Of a stretch of DNA of 64,000 nt, positions 52,916 through 60,428 are shown in pieces. Each line of letters begins with the position of its first letter. Position 1 is the first letter of the stretch. The translations under genes were made by a program, and so were the position numbers. Below the pieces are notes generated by a model. The model ran no database searches. It was not told the origin of the DNA and was given only the letters and a program-made list of their open reading frames with translations. This DNA is from Bacillus sp. SD088 (lineage in GTDB: Bacteria > Bacillota > Bacilli > Bacillales > Bacillaceae_C): the NCBI RefSeq assembly GCF_017355205.1, contig NZ_JADIJK010000011.1, positions 62,001-126,000 of the forward strand, written 5' to 3'.

Positions 52916-54877
52916 GTGAAGAAATTTTTGCGAGTAGTCGGAAAAATCATCTTCATCTTATTTGCTGTGTTTGTTGCCTCTTCTCTCTTAATTGCTGGAG
53001 GATTTTGGGGTTATCAAAAATACAAGGATTATCGACTAGAAAAATATTTAAAAGCTTTACCGGAGGATGCAGCGATTTCTACTAATACGATGATTGAGTT
53101 ACATGGTAATGAAAAAATTGGTGAGCAGAAGATGACCATTCAAGAAAAGGTGGATGCAGGGTTAAATCCATATGTCGATGATACTTCAGGGAATGGGATA
53201 TCAGATTGGGATGCGATTCATACCTATCATACAGATCCAAAAAAGTTTTCGTCCGCTGATGACGGGATTAGTGATCTGGCTAAAATAAAAGAAGGGCTTG
53301 ATCCAACAGAGCCTTTGGATAAGAACACCATTGATGAATTTAGTATTGAAGATGAAGCTTTAGATGTAACGATACATACAAATGATTTAAATGCGAAATA
53401 CCATTCATTTATTGAACCCTACCAACAAGATGAGCTAGATGCTATTTATGAACCAGTTCGTGAACCTGTGCAATTTTTTAATTACAATGGGGAAGTGGAG
53501 CTAAAGCTTCCACAAGATGTTAAAAATCAAAAAGAGTTAAAAGCTTTTTATTTTGATTTTAATAAAGAAGATTTTGTGGAAATAAAAAAACAACGCGTAG
53601 AAGATGATGCCATTTTTGCGACGATTAATGATTCATCTCCAGTATATATTCTTAATCCAGATACATATGAAAGAATTGAAAAGTATTATTATTTCCGTGT
53701 GTCTGGTTTTCAATTTAGCCGTGCCGTTGCAGGATTCGATCACAAAGTGTTTATTTTTAAGCGTGCTTGGCGTGATAGCGACGATTTTGTGGAGGACAAA
53801 TATGAAGATGAGGAATATGGGATTACTGAATTATCGATTGGAAAAATTGGTCCTATATCTGCAGCTTTCTTAGATGGGGTATATGCATTATTGGATAAAA
53901 TTTTTCAGCCGCTTGATGAAACTGATAATAATTGGCTCGCTCGTGCTCTTCTTGATTATGGAACCGTTATGGGGACACCTGATTATGTCAAAAAATATTC
54001 AATGCCTTGGATTTTTGATGATGAATTTAATCAGGAAGAAGTGTACTCTGCTAAAGTGATTGATACAGGCTTTCTTTCAAATGCGAATGCCTTCCGTTTT
54101 GGTAATATGTTAACACCGCTTGGAGATGGCGGGATCTGTGCCGGAATTGTACGTGTGATTGAACGGGTTTTTAATCAGGAAGAGATCGAACAAAAGCTAA
54201 GCTATAAACCTGAGACCATGAAATCTTGGTTAAGAGAACTTTTGGGCAGTGCTGATTATAAAACGCTATCCTATAATTTAGAACCTCAATTAGAACATTA
54301 TCCTTTCTTAGATGATGGATATTTGTACGGCTATCGTTTTACAGATGACCAAATTTCTTATATTGGAAAAGAGACATATATTGATGATGTAACGATTGAT
54401 CCAAGTAAGATTGATGAGCCAGATCAAACATTAGTGAAAATGTTAGAAACCCAATGGATCTACGCTAATGAATTTATTAACTATACGACAAAGCCATATG
54501 ATTCTTCGAATATAACTATTCTAGATCAAGTGGAGGACGCTTTAGCAAATGGAAATGTAGTTTATGCCTCTTTGCATAAAGAGTCAGGTGGGCATGCAGT
54601 GAATATCTATAAAATGGAATATGACGAATTCGACCCAAATCTCATCCGCTTGTATGCCTATGATTCGAATTTTCCATATGGACGTTTAAAACAGGAGAAA
54701 AAGCGGGAATTGTTTATGAATATTCATAAGAAAAAAAGGAACACAGAAAACGGAGTAGAAGAGTATTTTCAATTTGACTATACACCATTTTCAAGTAAGA
54801 ACTATTCCTACAATAATACCGAAGATGATCATGAAATTCGCTTTTTCGTCAATGATCAAGCTTTAAAAGGGAAATAA
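52916..54877 (+). CDS. Membrane-anchored protein with calcium-type repeats and a possible papain-like domain
   Basis: A 653-residue protein, start GTG 52916 after GGGAGG. One membrane anchor lies at residues 10-32. Residues 75-125 contain thrombospondin-type-3-like acidic loops: VDDTSGNGISDWDAIHTYHTD and SADDGISDLAKIKEGLDP. The C-terminal half has three conserved-looking patches in papain order: GDGGICAGIVRVI (Cys), SGGHAVNIYKM (His) and LYAYDSNFPYG (Asp/Asn). I infer an extracytoplasmic cysteine hydrolase or pseudo-enzyme; no family name is certain. The rest is aromatic and acidic. Single gene with its own terminator. Confidence 0.7.
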   Translation: MKKFLRVVGKIIFILFAVFVASSLLIAGGFWGYQKYKDYRLEKYLKALPEDAAISTNTMIELHGNEKIGEQKMTIQEKVDAGLNPYVDDTSGNGISDWDAIHTYHTDPKKFSSADDGISDLAKIKEGLDPTEPLDKNTIDEFSIEDEALDVTIHTNDLNAKYHSFIEPYQQDELDAIYEPVREPVQFFNYNGEVELKLPQDVKNQKELKAFYFDFNKEDFVEIKKQRVEDDAIFATINDSSPVYILNPDTYERIEKYYYFRVSGFQFSRAVAGFDHKVFIFKRAWRDSDDFVEDKYEDEEYGITELSIGKIGPISAAFLDGVYALLDKIFQPLDETDNNWLARALLDYGTVMGTPDYVKKYSMPWIFDDEFNQEEVYSAKVIDTGFLSNANAFRFGNMLTPLGDGGICAGIVRVIERVFNQEEIEQKLSYKPETMKSWLRELLGSADYKTLSYNLEPQLEHYPFLDDGYLYGYRFTDDQISYIGKETYIDDVTIDPSKIDEPDQTLVKMLETQWIYANEFINYTTKPYDSSNITILDQVEDALANGNVVYASLHKESGGHAVNIYKMEYDEFDPNLIRLYAYDSNFPYGRLKQEKKRELFMNIHKKKRNTENGVEEYFQFDYTPFSSKNYSYNNTEDDHEIRFFVNDQALKGK

Positions 54878-54878
54878 C

Positions 54879-54917
54879 AAAAGCAGAATTCTGTCATGAA
54901 CAGGATCCTGCTTTTTA
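54879..54917 (+). terminator. Terminator of the 653-residue membrane protein gene
   Basis: AAAAGCAG...CTG pairs with CAG...CTGCTTTT, then TTA, directly after the stop codon. Confidence 0.82.
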
Positions 54918-54938
54918 TCTTACTATATGTGAATATGA

Positions 54939-55064
54939 TTAGATTGAGTTACATTGGTCGCACAGATTTCCATAGCATTCATGTTGTTCAACAATCTTTT
55001 CACCGCATTGTGAGCATTTTTTAGGGGGTAACTCTTTGAAAAATTCTACGATGCTAGCAATCAT
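54939..55064 (-). CDS. yhfH: YhfH-like zinc-ribbon micro-protein (41 aa)
   Basis: A 41-residue frame, MIASIVEFFKELPPKKCSQC, then GEKIVEQHECYGNLCDQC. Four Cys in two pairs, CSQC and CDQC, plus Cys30, suggest a tiny zinc ribbon. GGAAG precedes ATG 55064. Position beside yhfI and lplJ matches yhfH of B. subtilis. Role unknown. Too short for standard gene finding. Confidence 0.83.
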   Translation of the reverse strand: MIASIVEFFKELPPKKCSQCGEKIVEQHECYGNLCDQCNSI

Positions 55065-55230
55065 TATTCCATTCTTCCTTTCTATTTTTTGTTATGATAC
55101 TGTATTCATTTGATTAAATTGTATTATAACAGAATGTAAGTGTCAATAAAAACCTTTAAAACATGAAAAAAACATGAGAATAAAGTATAGTTAATTTGAT
55201 GGGCAAGCTATGTAATAAGGAGTGTGAGAC

Positions 55231-55965
55231 ATGAAGTTAACGGTGATTGGTCATTGGGGAGGCTATCCGAAAGTGGGAGAAGCCAGCTCTGGATACTTAT
55301 TAGAACATAATGGTTTCAAGCTTTTAGTTGACTGTGGCAGTGCTGTATTATCACAGTTGCAATATTATTTAAAACCAACAGAATTAGATGCGGTTATTGT
55401 TTCGCATTACCATCCCGACCATGTTGCAGATATTGGCGTGTTCCAACATGCTTTATTAATTGGCAAATACACGGAAGGATTTTCTGGAAATATACCGATT
55501 TACGGGCATCAAGAAGATCAAGCTGGATTTACAGCGTTAACGTATAAAAGTATAACAACGGGTGTAGCCTATACGGGCGATGAACCTTTACATATTGGTC
55601 CATTCCAGATTGAGTTTATCAAGACTATTCATCCGGTACCTTGTTATGCGATGCGCATAAAAGTTGGATCGAAAACGTTGGTCTATACGGCAGATACAGC
55701 GTACTTTCCTGAACTAGTAGATTTCTCGCAAGGTGGAGATTTATTATTATGTGAATCGAATTATTACAAGGATATGAAGAAATCAGCTTTCAATCATATG
55801 ACAAGTGATCAGGCAGGCCAATTAGCTCAATTGGCGAACGTAAAGAAATTGATGCTTACACATTTACCACATTTCGGTGATTATGAGCAATTAATGTCTG
55901 AAGCAAAAGAAAAACATTCAGGGGATACAATTCTAGCTTCATCAGGATTAACCTTAACAATCTAA
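55231..55965 (+). CDS. yhfI: MBL-fold metallo-hydrolase YhfI
   Basis: A 244-residue metallo-beta-lactamase fold protein. The zinc motif HxHxDH is SHYHPDHVADI at residues 58-68; further ligands are in IHPVPCYAMRI, YTADTAYFPEL and the terminal LTHLPHFGDY. The family has RNase Z-like and other hydrolases; the exact substrate is unknown. AAGGAG precedes the ATG. lplJ starts 15 bases later, so they are likely an operon. Confidence 0.9.
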   Translation: MKLTVIGHWGGYPKVGEASSGYLLEHNGFKLLVDCGSAVLSQLQYYLKPTELDAVIVSHYHPDHVADIGVFQHALLIGKYTEGFSGNIPIYGHQEDQAGFTALTYKSITTGVAYTGDEPLHIGPFQIEFIKTIHPVPCYAMRIKVGSKTLVYTADTAYFPELVDFSQGGDLLLCESNYYKDMKKSAFNHMTSDQAGQLAQLANVKKLMLTHLPHFGDYEQLMSEAKEKHSGDTILASSGLTLTI

Positions 55966-55980
55966 TTAGGAGGTTTTCAT

Positions 55981-56970
55981 ATGCTATTTATTGATAATCA
56001 AGGGATTACAGATCCACGGGTAAACTTAGCGATTGAAGAATATGCATTAAAGCATTTAGATATTAACCAAGATTATTTATTGTTTTATATTAACGAGCCA
56101 TCCATTATCATCGGAAAAAATCAGAATACTATTGAGGAGATTAATACCGATTATGTAGAGAAGAATGGTATTCATGTTGTTCGCCGTTTATCTGGAGGTG
56201 GAGCGGTTTATCATGATTTGGGAAATTTAAACTTTAGCTTTATTAGAAAAGATGAAGGGGACAGCTTTCTGAATTTTAAAAAGTTCACAGAGCCTGTTGT
56301 AAAAGCATTGAATAAATTAGGAGTACAAGCCGAGATGAAAGGCAGAAATGATCTGGTTGTGGGAGAACGGAAAATTTCAGGGAATGCTCAATTCTCGACT
56401 CGCGGAAGAATGTTTAGTCATGGCACGTTAATGTTTGACTCAGAAATTGAAAATGTCGTGTCAGCCCTTAAGGTAAGAAAAGATAAAATTGAATCAAAAG
56501 GGATTAAATCGATTCGCAGTAGGGTTGCCAATATTTCAGAGTTTATGGGTGAAAAGATATCGACCAAAGAATTTAGAGAAATATTACTGCGCTATATTTT
56601 TGAAGATATTTCCCCTATACCGGAATATAAATTGACTGAACAAGATTGGGAAATCATCCACCAAATCTCAAAAGAGCGATACCAAAACTGGGATTGGAAT
56701 TATGGAAAGTCACCGAAATTTAATTTACAATTCTCGCATCGTTTTCCTGTGGGGCTTATTGAGTTTCGCTTAAATGTTCAAAAAGGCCAAATTACAGACT
56801 GTAAAATTTTTGGAGACTTCTTTGGTGTTGGGGATGTAGAAGAGGTTGAAAAAGCCTTAACGAATATCCGCTATGAACGTTCTGAAATTGCCCGTACCCT
56901 AGAACAATTGGATATCCCGCATTATTTTGGTAATGTTGCTAAGGATGAGATTATTGAGTTAATTTATTAA
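55981..56970 (+). CDS. lplJ: Lipoate-protein ligase LplJ
   Basis: A 329-residue ligase that attaches lipoate to E2 and GcvH proteins. Signatures: IIIGKNQNTIEEINTDYVEKNGIHVVRRLSGGGAVYHDLGNLNFSF (the RRLSGGGAVYHD loop), GRNDLVVGERKISGNAQF and the C-terminal accessory domain KFNLQFSHRFPVGLIEFRLNV. AGGAGG precedes the ATG. It follows yhfI closely and ends with a strong terminator. Confidence 0.96.
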   Translation: MLFIDNQGITDPRVNLAIEEYALKHLDINQDYLLFYINEPSIIIGKNQNTIEEINTDYVEKNGIHVVRRLSGGGAVYHDLGNLNFSFIRKDEGDSFLNFKKFTEPVVKALNKLGVQAEMKGRNDLVVGERKISGNAQFSTRGRMFSHGTLMFDSEIENVVSALKVRKDKIESKGIKSIRSRVANISEFMGEKISTKEFREILLRYIFEDISPIPEYKLTEQDWEIIHQISKERYQNWDWNYGKSPKFNLQFSHRFPVGLIEFRLNVQKGQITDCKIFGDFFGVGDVEEVEKALTNIRYERSEIARTLEQLDIPHYFGNVAKDEIIELIY

Positions 56971-56987
56971 TTCGTTTTTGGATAGAG

Positions 56988-57024
56988 AAGGACTCCCAAA
57001 CTCAATTTGGGAGTCCTTCTTTTT
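56988..57024 (+). terminator. Terminator of lplJ
   Basis: AAGGACTCCCAAA and TTTGGGAGTCCTT, 13-bp stem, 5-base loop, followed by CTTTTT. Confidence 0.94.
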
Positions 57025-57052
57025 GAAATAGGAAAGTATAAAATTTTGGCTA

Positions 57053-57303
57053 GTGTTTTGATCTAGCTCCAGCGCCTAGCCCCTCGAGGTTCGCAGGATG
57101 CGAGTCCATCGGCGTTGCGCCAGGACGGCGCGAACTTAGCCGATGTTCCGCTTAATAACCTGAGCCAATAAAAGTCAAAACCGGACTTTTTTTTCTCAGA
57201 ACATTTGCTTGTCGGAGGCCAACAGGATGTTGGTCAGAAAGGCGTTGCACCAGGACGGTGCGAATTTAGCCTTTCTTCCTAGATCAAGGCGCTTGCGCTT
57301 TTC
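57053..57303. repeat. Family C interspersed repeat, copy 1 (composite)
   Basis: Starts ttttggctagtgttttgatc and ends with gcgcttgcgctttt; the same frame reappears at 63313. Modules: TCGCAGGATGCGA (57091-57103), GCGCCAGGACGGCGC (57117-57131), CCAACAGGATGTTGG (57219-57233), GCACCAGGACGGTGC (57247-57261). The central part, taataacctgagccaataaa...ctttttt, is shared with copy 2 without the modules. Confidence 0.85.
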
Positions 57304-57411
57304 TTATATTCCGAGCCATCCTAATCTTCGGTTAAAATTAAAATAGATGGACTAGTTCTAAATGAAGAAAAAAATTCTACATATAATAAGAGATGGACAA
57401 GGGGGGAGATT

Positions 57412-58674
57412 ATGATTCGGAAATGGGCTTTTCGCGCCATTATGTTGTATCTTTTATTCGGAATAGCGATATATGCTTATTTGTTTTTCTTTGCGAATAC
57501 CACGATTCCGGAAGCGTTGCGTGGAACAGCGGTTGATCCAGCGACTTTTCTAAATGATCGAGAATTAATGCTAAGTGAAGATTACTCGCGAATTCGCAAT
57601 TTGCTTTTCTTCTTAGCAACGCCTTATGAATGGTTGTTTTATTTCCTAATTCTGATTTTTGGAGTATCTGCTGCATTTGAGAAATGGGCAATCCTTACAT
57701 CTAAGTTCTATGTCATTCGATCAGCCATTTATTTATTTTGGTTATCTCTCGCTTCTTTTATTGTTATGTTCCCTTTAAGTTATCTATCCTTTAGTATATC
57801 GAAATCGTATCAGATATCTACACAGACTTTTTCAAGTTGGATGAAGGATAAGCTAATTGATTTTTGGGTAAGTTACGGAACGACGTTCGTGGTGATTACC
57901 GTTTTGTATTTTTTAATAAAAAAGTTTCCAAAACGCTGGTGGCTTGCAGCTTGGGGACTGATGATTCCCTTCACCATATTTATGATGTTCGTTCAGCCGG
58001 TTGTGATCGACCCGCTCTATAATGATTTCTATCCTTTGGAGGATAAAAAACTTGAAGCAAAAATTTTAGATATGGCTGATCAAGCAAATATTCCAGCTGA
58101 ACATGTTTATGAAGTCGATATGTCCACGAAAACAAACTCGTTAAATGCCTATGTGACTGGAATAGGTTCCAATTCACGGATTGTGCTTTGGGATACCACA
58201 CTTGAACGCTTGAGCGATGAAGAGATTTTGTTTATTATGGCGCATGAGATGGGGCACTACGTTGAGAAGCATATCTATATTGGGATGGCCGGTTATATCG
58301 TCTTATCATTTGTAGGCCTTTGGCTAACAGCTAAATTAATGGAGCACTGGTTAGCAAGACGTGGAAAAGCATGGAAAGTAGAAAAGATGAGCAACCTAAG
58401 TTCATTGCCTGTTTTCCTTTTGATAACATCTGTTCTATTGTTTGCGGCCAGTCCACTAACGAATATGGTTTCTCGATATCAGGAATCGAGAGCGGACACA
58501 TATGCGGTTGAAATGACCCAAGATAAAGCGGCAGGGATCGAATCATTTCAAAGTCTAGCAAAAGCAGGACTTAGTCAGATCAATCCTCCATGGTTAGTGA
58601 AATTATTCCGGTATGGACACCCAACAATGCTGGAACGCATAAAAAAGATTGAGGAATATGACATTAATCATTGA
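57412..58674 (+). CDS. yhfN: M48-family CAAX-protease-like metallopeptidase YhfN
   Basis: A 420-residue Ste24-like membrane peptidase with five to seven membrane segments. The zinc site is MAHEMGHYVEKH and the third ligand is in YQESRADTYAVE; YEVDMSTKTNSLNAYVTGIG is the strand before it. In bacteria the role is membrane protein quality control or peptide processing. The start follows GGGGGGAG. It lies between the lplJ region and comK as in B. subtilis. Confidence 0.9.
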   Translation: MIRKWAFRAIMLYLLFGIAIYAYLFFFANTTIPEALRGTAVDPATFLNDRELMLSEDYSRIRNLLFFLATPYEWLFYFLILIFGVSAAFEKWAILTSKFYVIRSAIYLFWLSLASFIVMFPLSYLSFSISKSYQISTQTFSSWMKDKLIDFWVSYGTTFVVITVLYFLIKKFPKRWWLAAWGLMIPFTIFMMFVQPVVIDPLYNDFYPLEDKKLEAKILDMADQANIPAEHVYEVDMSTKTNSLNAYVTGIGSNSRIVLWDTTLERLSDEEILFIMAHEMGHYVEKHIYIGMAGYIVLSFVGLWLTAKLMEHWLARRGKAWKVEKMSNLSSLPVFLLITSVLLFAASPLTNMVSRYQESRADTYAVEMTQDKAAGIESFQSLAKAGLSQINPPWLVKLFRYGHPTMLERIKKIEEYDINH

Positions 58675-58691
58675 GGAATATTTCGATTTTG

Positions 58692-58729
58692 CAGGTAGAA
58701 GAATCAACTTTTTTCTTCTACCTGTTTTT
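58692..58729 (+). terminator. Terminator of yhfN
   Basis: CAGGTAGAAGAA and TTCTTCTACCTG form a 12-bp stem followed by TTTTT. Confidence 0.92.
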
Positions 58730-58795
58730 GGTTTTGAAATCCCTGCTATACACGAGATAAAACAAAATAAAATAAAAATCCCCTTTTCAGGGGAC

Positions 58796-59023
58796 TTAAT
58801 AGCCAATAAGATCTTTTAATTCTTTTGATAATTTGTTAAAAGTATTTCGATCATTTTGATCAAGTGCATGGTCAATAGCTGCGCGAAGTTCCCGTTCTTT
58901 TCTTTGCTGCAGAAGGTCATTTAAAATAAATTCAACATACCATTGCATTTCTTGAGTATCATTTTTGTTTTGTGTCATTGTATATTCTTTTAGCAGCTCT
59001 TGGTAAGATTTTCTTTTTTCCAT
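58796..59023 (-). CDS. IDEAL-domain protein
   Basis: A 75-residue protein. The C-terminal half RELRAAIDHALDQNDRNTFNKLSKELKDL is the IDEAL domain pattern (ID.ALD..D...F..L). The N-terminal half is helical with two Trp-Tyr residues. GAGGTGAT precedes the ATG. IDEAL domains occur in small Bacillus regulators and interaction proteins, including ComK-linked ones; here it is divergent from comK. No reaction known. Confidence 0.82.
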   Translation of the reverse strand: MEKRKSYQELLKEYTMTQNKNDTQEMQWYVEFILNDLLQQRKERELRAAIDHALDQNDRNTFNKLSKELKDLIGY

Positions 59024-59133
59024 TGCTGATCACCTCTGACACTTTTTTTAATTATAACGAATAAACGAGAAAAAATCAATTGAATAATTGGAATCTTCTA
59101 ATGGGTTTTTATTCACACTGCTTTTGGATTATT

Positions 59134-59162
59134 TTGACATTATTTAGCTTCTGAGTTATACT
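59134..59162 (+). promoter_or_regulatory. Near-consensus sigma-A promoter of comK
   Basis: TTGACA (59134-59139), 17-base spacer, TATACT (59157-59162), leaving about a 35-base leader before comK. No clear A4-N5-T4 ComK box was seen upstream, only A/T runs. Confidence 0.8.
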
Positions 59163-59200
59163 TTACTATGAATATAGAACTATATAAAGGAGTTGTGTAT

Positions 59201-59755
59201 ATGAGTAAAGAACTAATTGAGGAATACTTAATTAATCCATTTACCCTAATGATCCGACGGATCGTAAAAGAAGGCAAAAGCATAACGGAAATCATTGAAT
59301 TTGAAGAGATTTATTATTCGGCGGAGTCACCACTTAGCATTGTCAAAAGAAATTGTGGCTACTACGGTTGCGATTATGAAGGACGAAGAAATGGAACAAC
59401 GAAATTAATTAATATTACCCACAAAGCACCGATCCTCTTAGAATCACACACACCAATTTATTTTTTCCCAACTAAGTCACCTCAACACGAACTTTGCGTA
59501 TGGATTGCCCATGATCAGGTAAAATCTAGTCGAAAAGGAGACACTAACACTACAACAGTTGTGATGTTTCGAAATAACTGTGAATATACCGTTTCCATCT
59601 CGGTTACCCCTTTTAAAACCCAAATGTTACGAACAGCTATGCTTAGAATCGAATATGAAAAAAGTATTGAAAGGATTGAAATGTATAATTTATTAAAACA
59701 ATCCTATTTTATGAAAGCTTCTGAGGAAGGAAGACCCTATCGGCCATACAAATAA
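59201..59755 (+). CDS. comK: Competence transcription factor ComK
   Basis: A 184-residue ComK. Recognisable text: YLINPFTLMIRRIVKEGKSITEIIE at the N terminus, the cysteine pair CGYYGCDYEGRRNGTTKLINITHKAPI, YFFPTKSPQHELCVWIAHDQV, and the C-terminal FRNNCEYTVSISVTPFKTQMLRT. ComK activates DNA-uptake genes. ATG 59201 has AAAGGAG upstream; an in-frame ATG at 59168 would coincide with the transcription start. The promoter is unusually close to consensus for a tightly controlled regulator. Hpr and Ecs genes, which influence comK, are in the same window. Confidence 0.95.
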   Translation: MSKELIEEYLINPFTLMIRRIVKEGKSITEIIEFEEIYYSAESPLSIVKRNCGYYGCDYEGRRNGTTKLINITHKAPILLESHTPIYFFPTKSPQHELCVWIAHDQVKSSRKGDTNTTTVVMFRNNCEYTVSISVTPFKTQMLRTAMLRIEYEKSIERIEMYNLLKQSYFMKASEEGRPYRPYK

Positions 59756-59781
59756 TGTAGACCTAAGATGATTTCGCAAAT

Positions 59782-60000
59782 GGAGGCTGGGACATAATTA
59801 AAATACTAAGCTCAAAGACGAGCAACGCATTACCTTAGCGAAGGCAAATATATGCGAGAAGTAAGAGTTCGGCAAGGCCCGGCAGGCTGAGCCTGAAGAG
59901 ACTTGCCACTCGTCGCGGAAAGTAAAGTATATTTCTGGAGCTGGGATATGCACCAAACTAGTTCGTTTTTTTTGGTGAAAATACTTATGTCTCAGCCTTG
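59782..60000. repeat. Family D interspersed repeat, copy with intact ends
   Basis: From GAGGCTGGGACATAATTA to ACTTATGTCTCAGCC, imperfect terminal inverted repeats, interior same orientation as the copy at 26858. It follows comK by 26 bases. Confidence 0.85.
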
Positions 60001-60260
60001 CTATCCCTTCTTTCCAATCCAACCCCTCCAATAATTCTTCTTCTGTTCTCTGCTGCTATTTCGGACTAAAATAATTTCTTCATAGATTTTATAAGTGGCC
60101 AGTTCAATTATTTCTAAATCATATGTGGGAATCTTCGTCATGCAATTCAATCTCGTTATTGGAGTGTTTGGCTTTATTTCGTTTTCGCAGCTATAAATCA
60201 TTTGACAAGCAGCAAATTATGGAAAAAGATAAGAGGGAGGGAGATTAACATTAAAGTGCG

Positions 60261-60405
60261 TGTTCAAGAAGTCCGATAAAAAGGACCAAGAAGTTCAAGG
60301 GGCGTAGCTTTGAGGAACGGAGCGTATGCTTTTACATACGTGAGTACCGGAAAAGCAAGCCAACGTAGAAATTCGATGTGTCATTTTTGTTGGGCATTTT
60401 GAACA
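60261..60405. repeat. Family B interspersed repeat, copy 7
   Basis: TGTTCAAGAAGTCCGATAAAAAGG to TTGGGCATTTTGAACA, 145 bases. The interior (catacgtgagtaccggaaaagcaagcc) matches, inverted, part of copy 4. It lacks an intact AGGA-loop module. It lies just upstream of the S9 peptidase gene. Confidence 0.82.
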
Positions 60406-60428
60406 ACCTCTTAAAGGGAGTGAGTTGG

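Noticed and set aside
60001-60201. 66-codon minus-strand frame between repeats D and B
   Set aside because: No ribosome binding site and its end coincides with a repeat edge; could be a gene remnant but cannot be supported.
895-60405. CRISPR array
   Set aside because: Repeats are scattered singly with whole hairpins of varied length; there are no regular repeat-spacer units and no cas genes.
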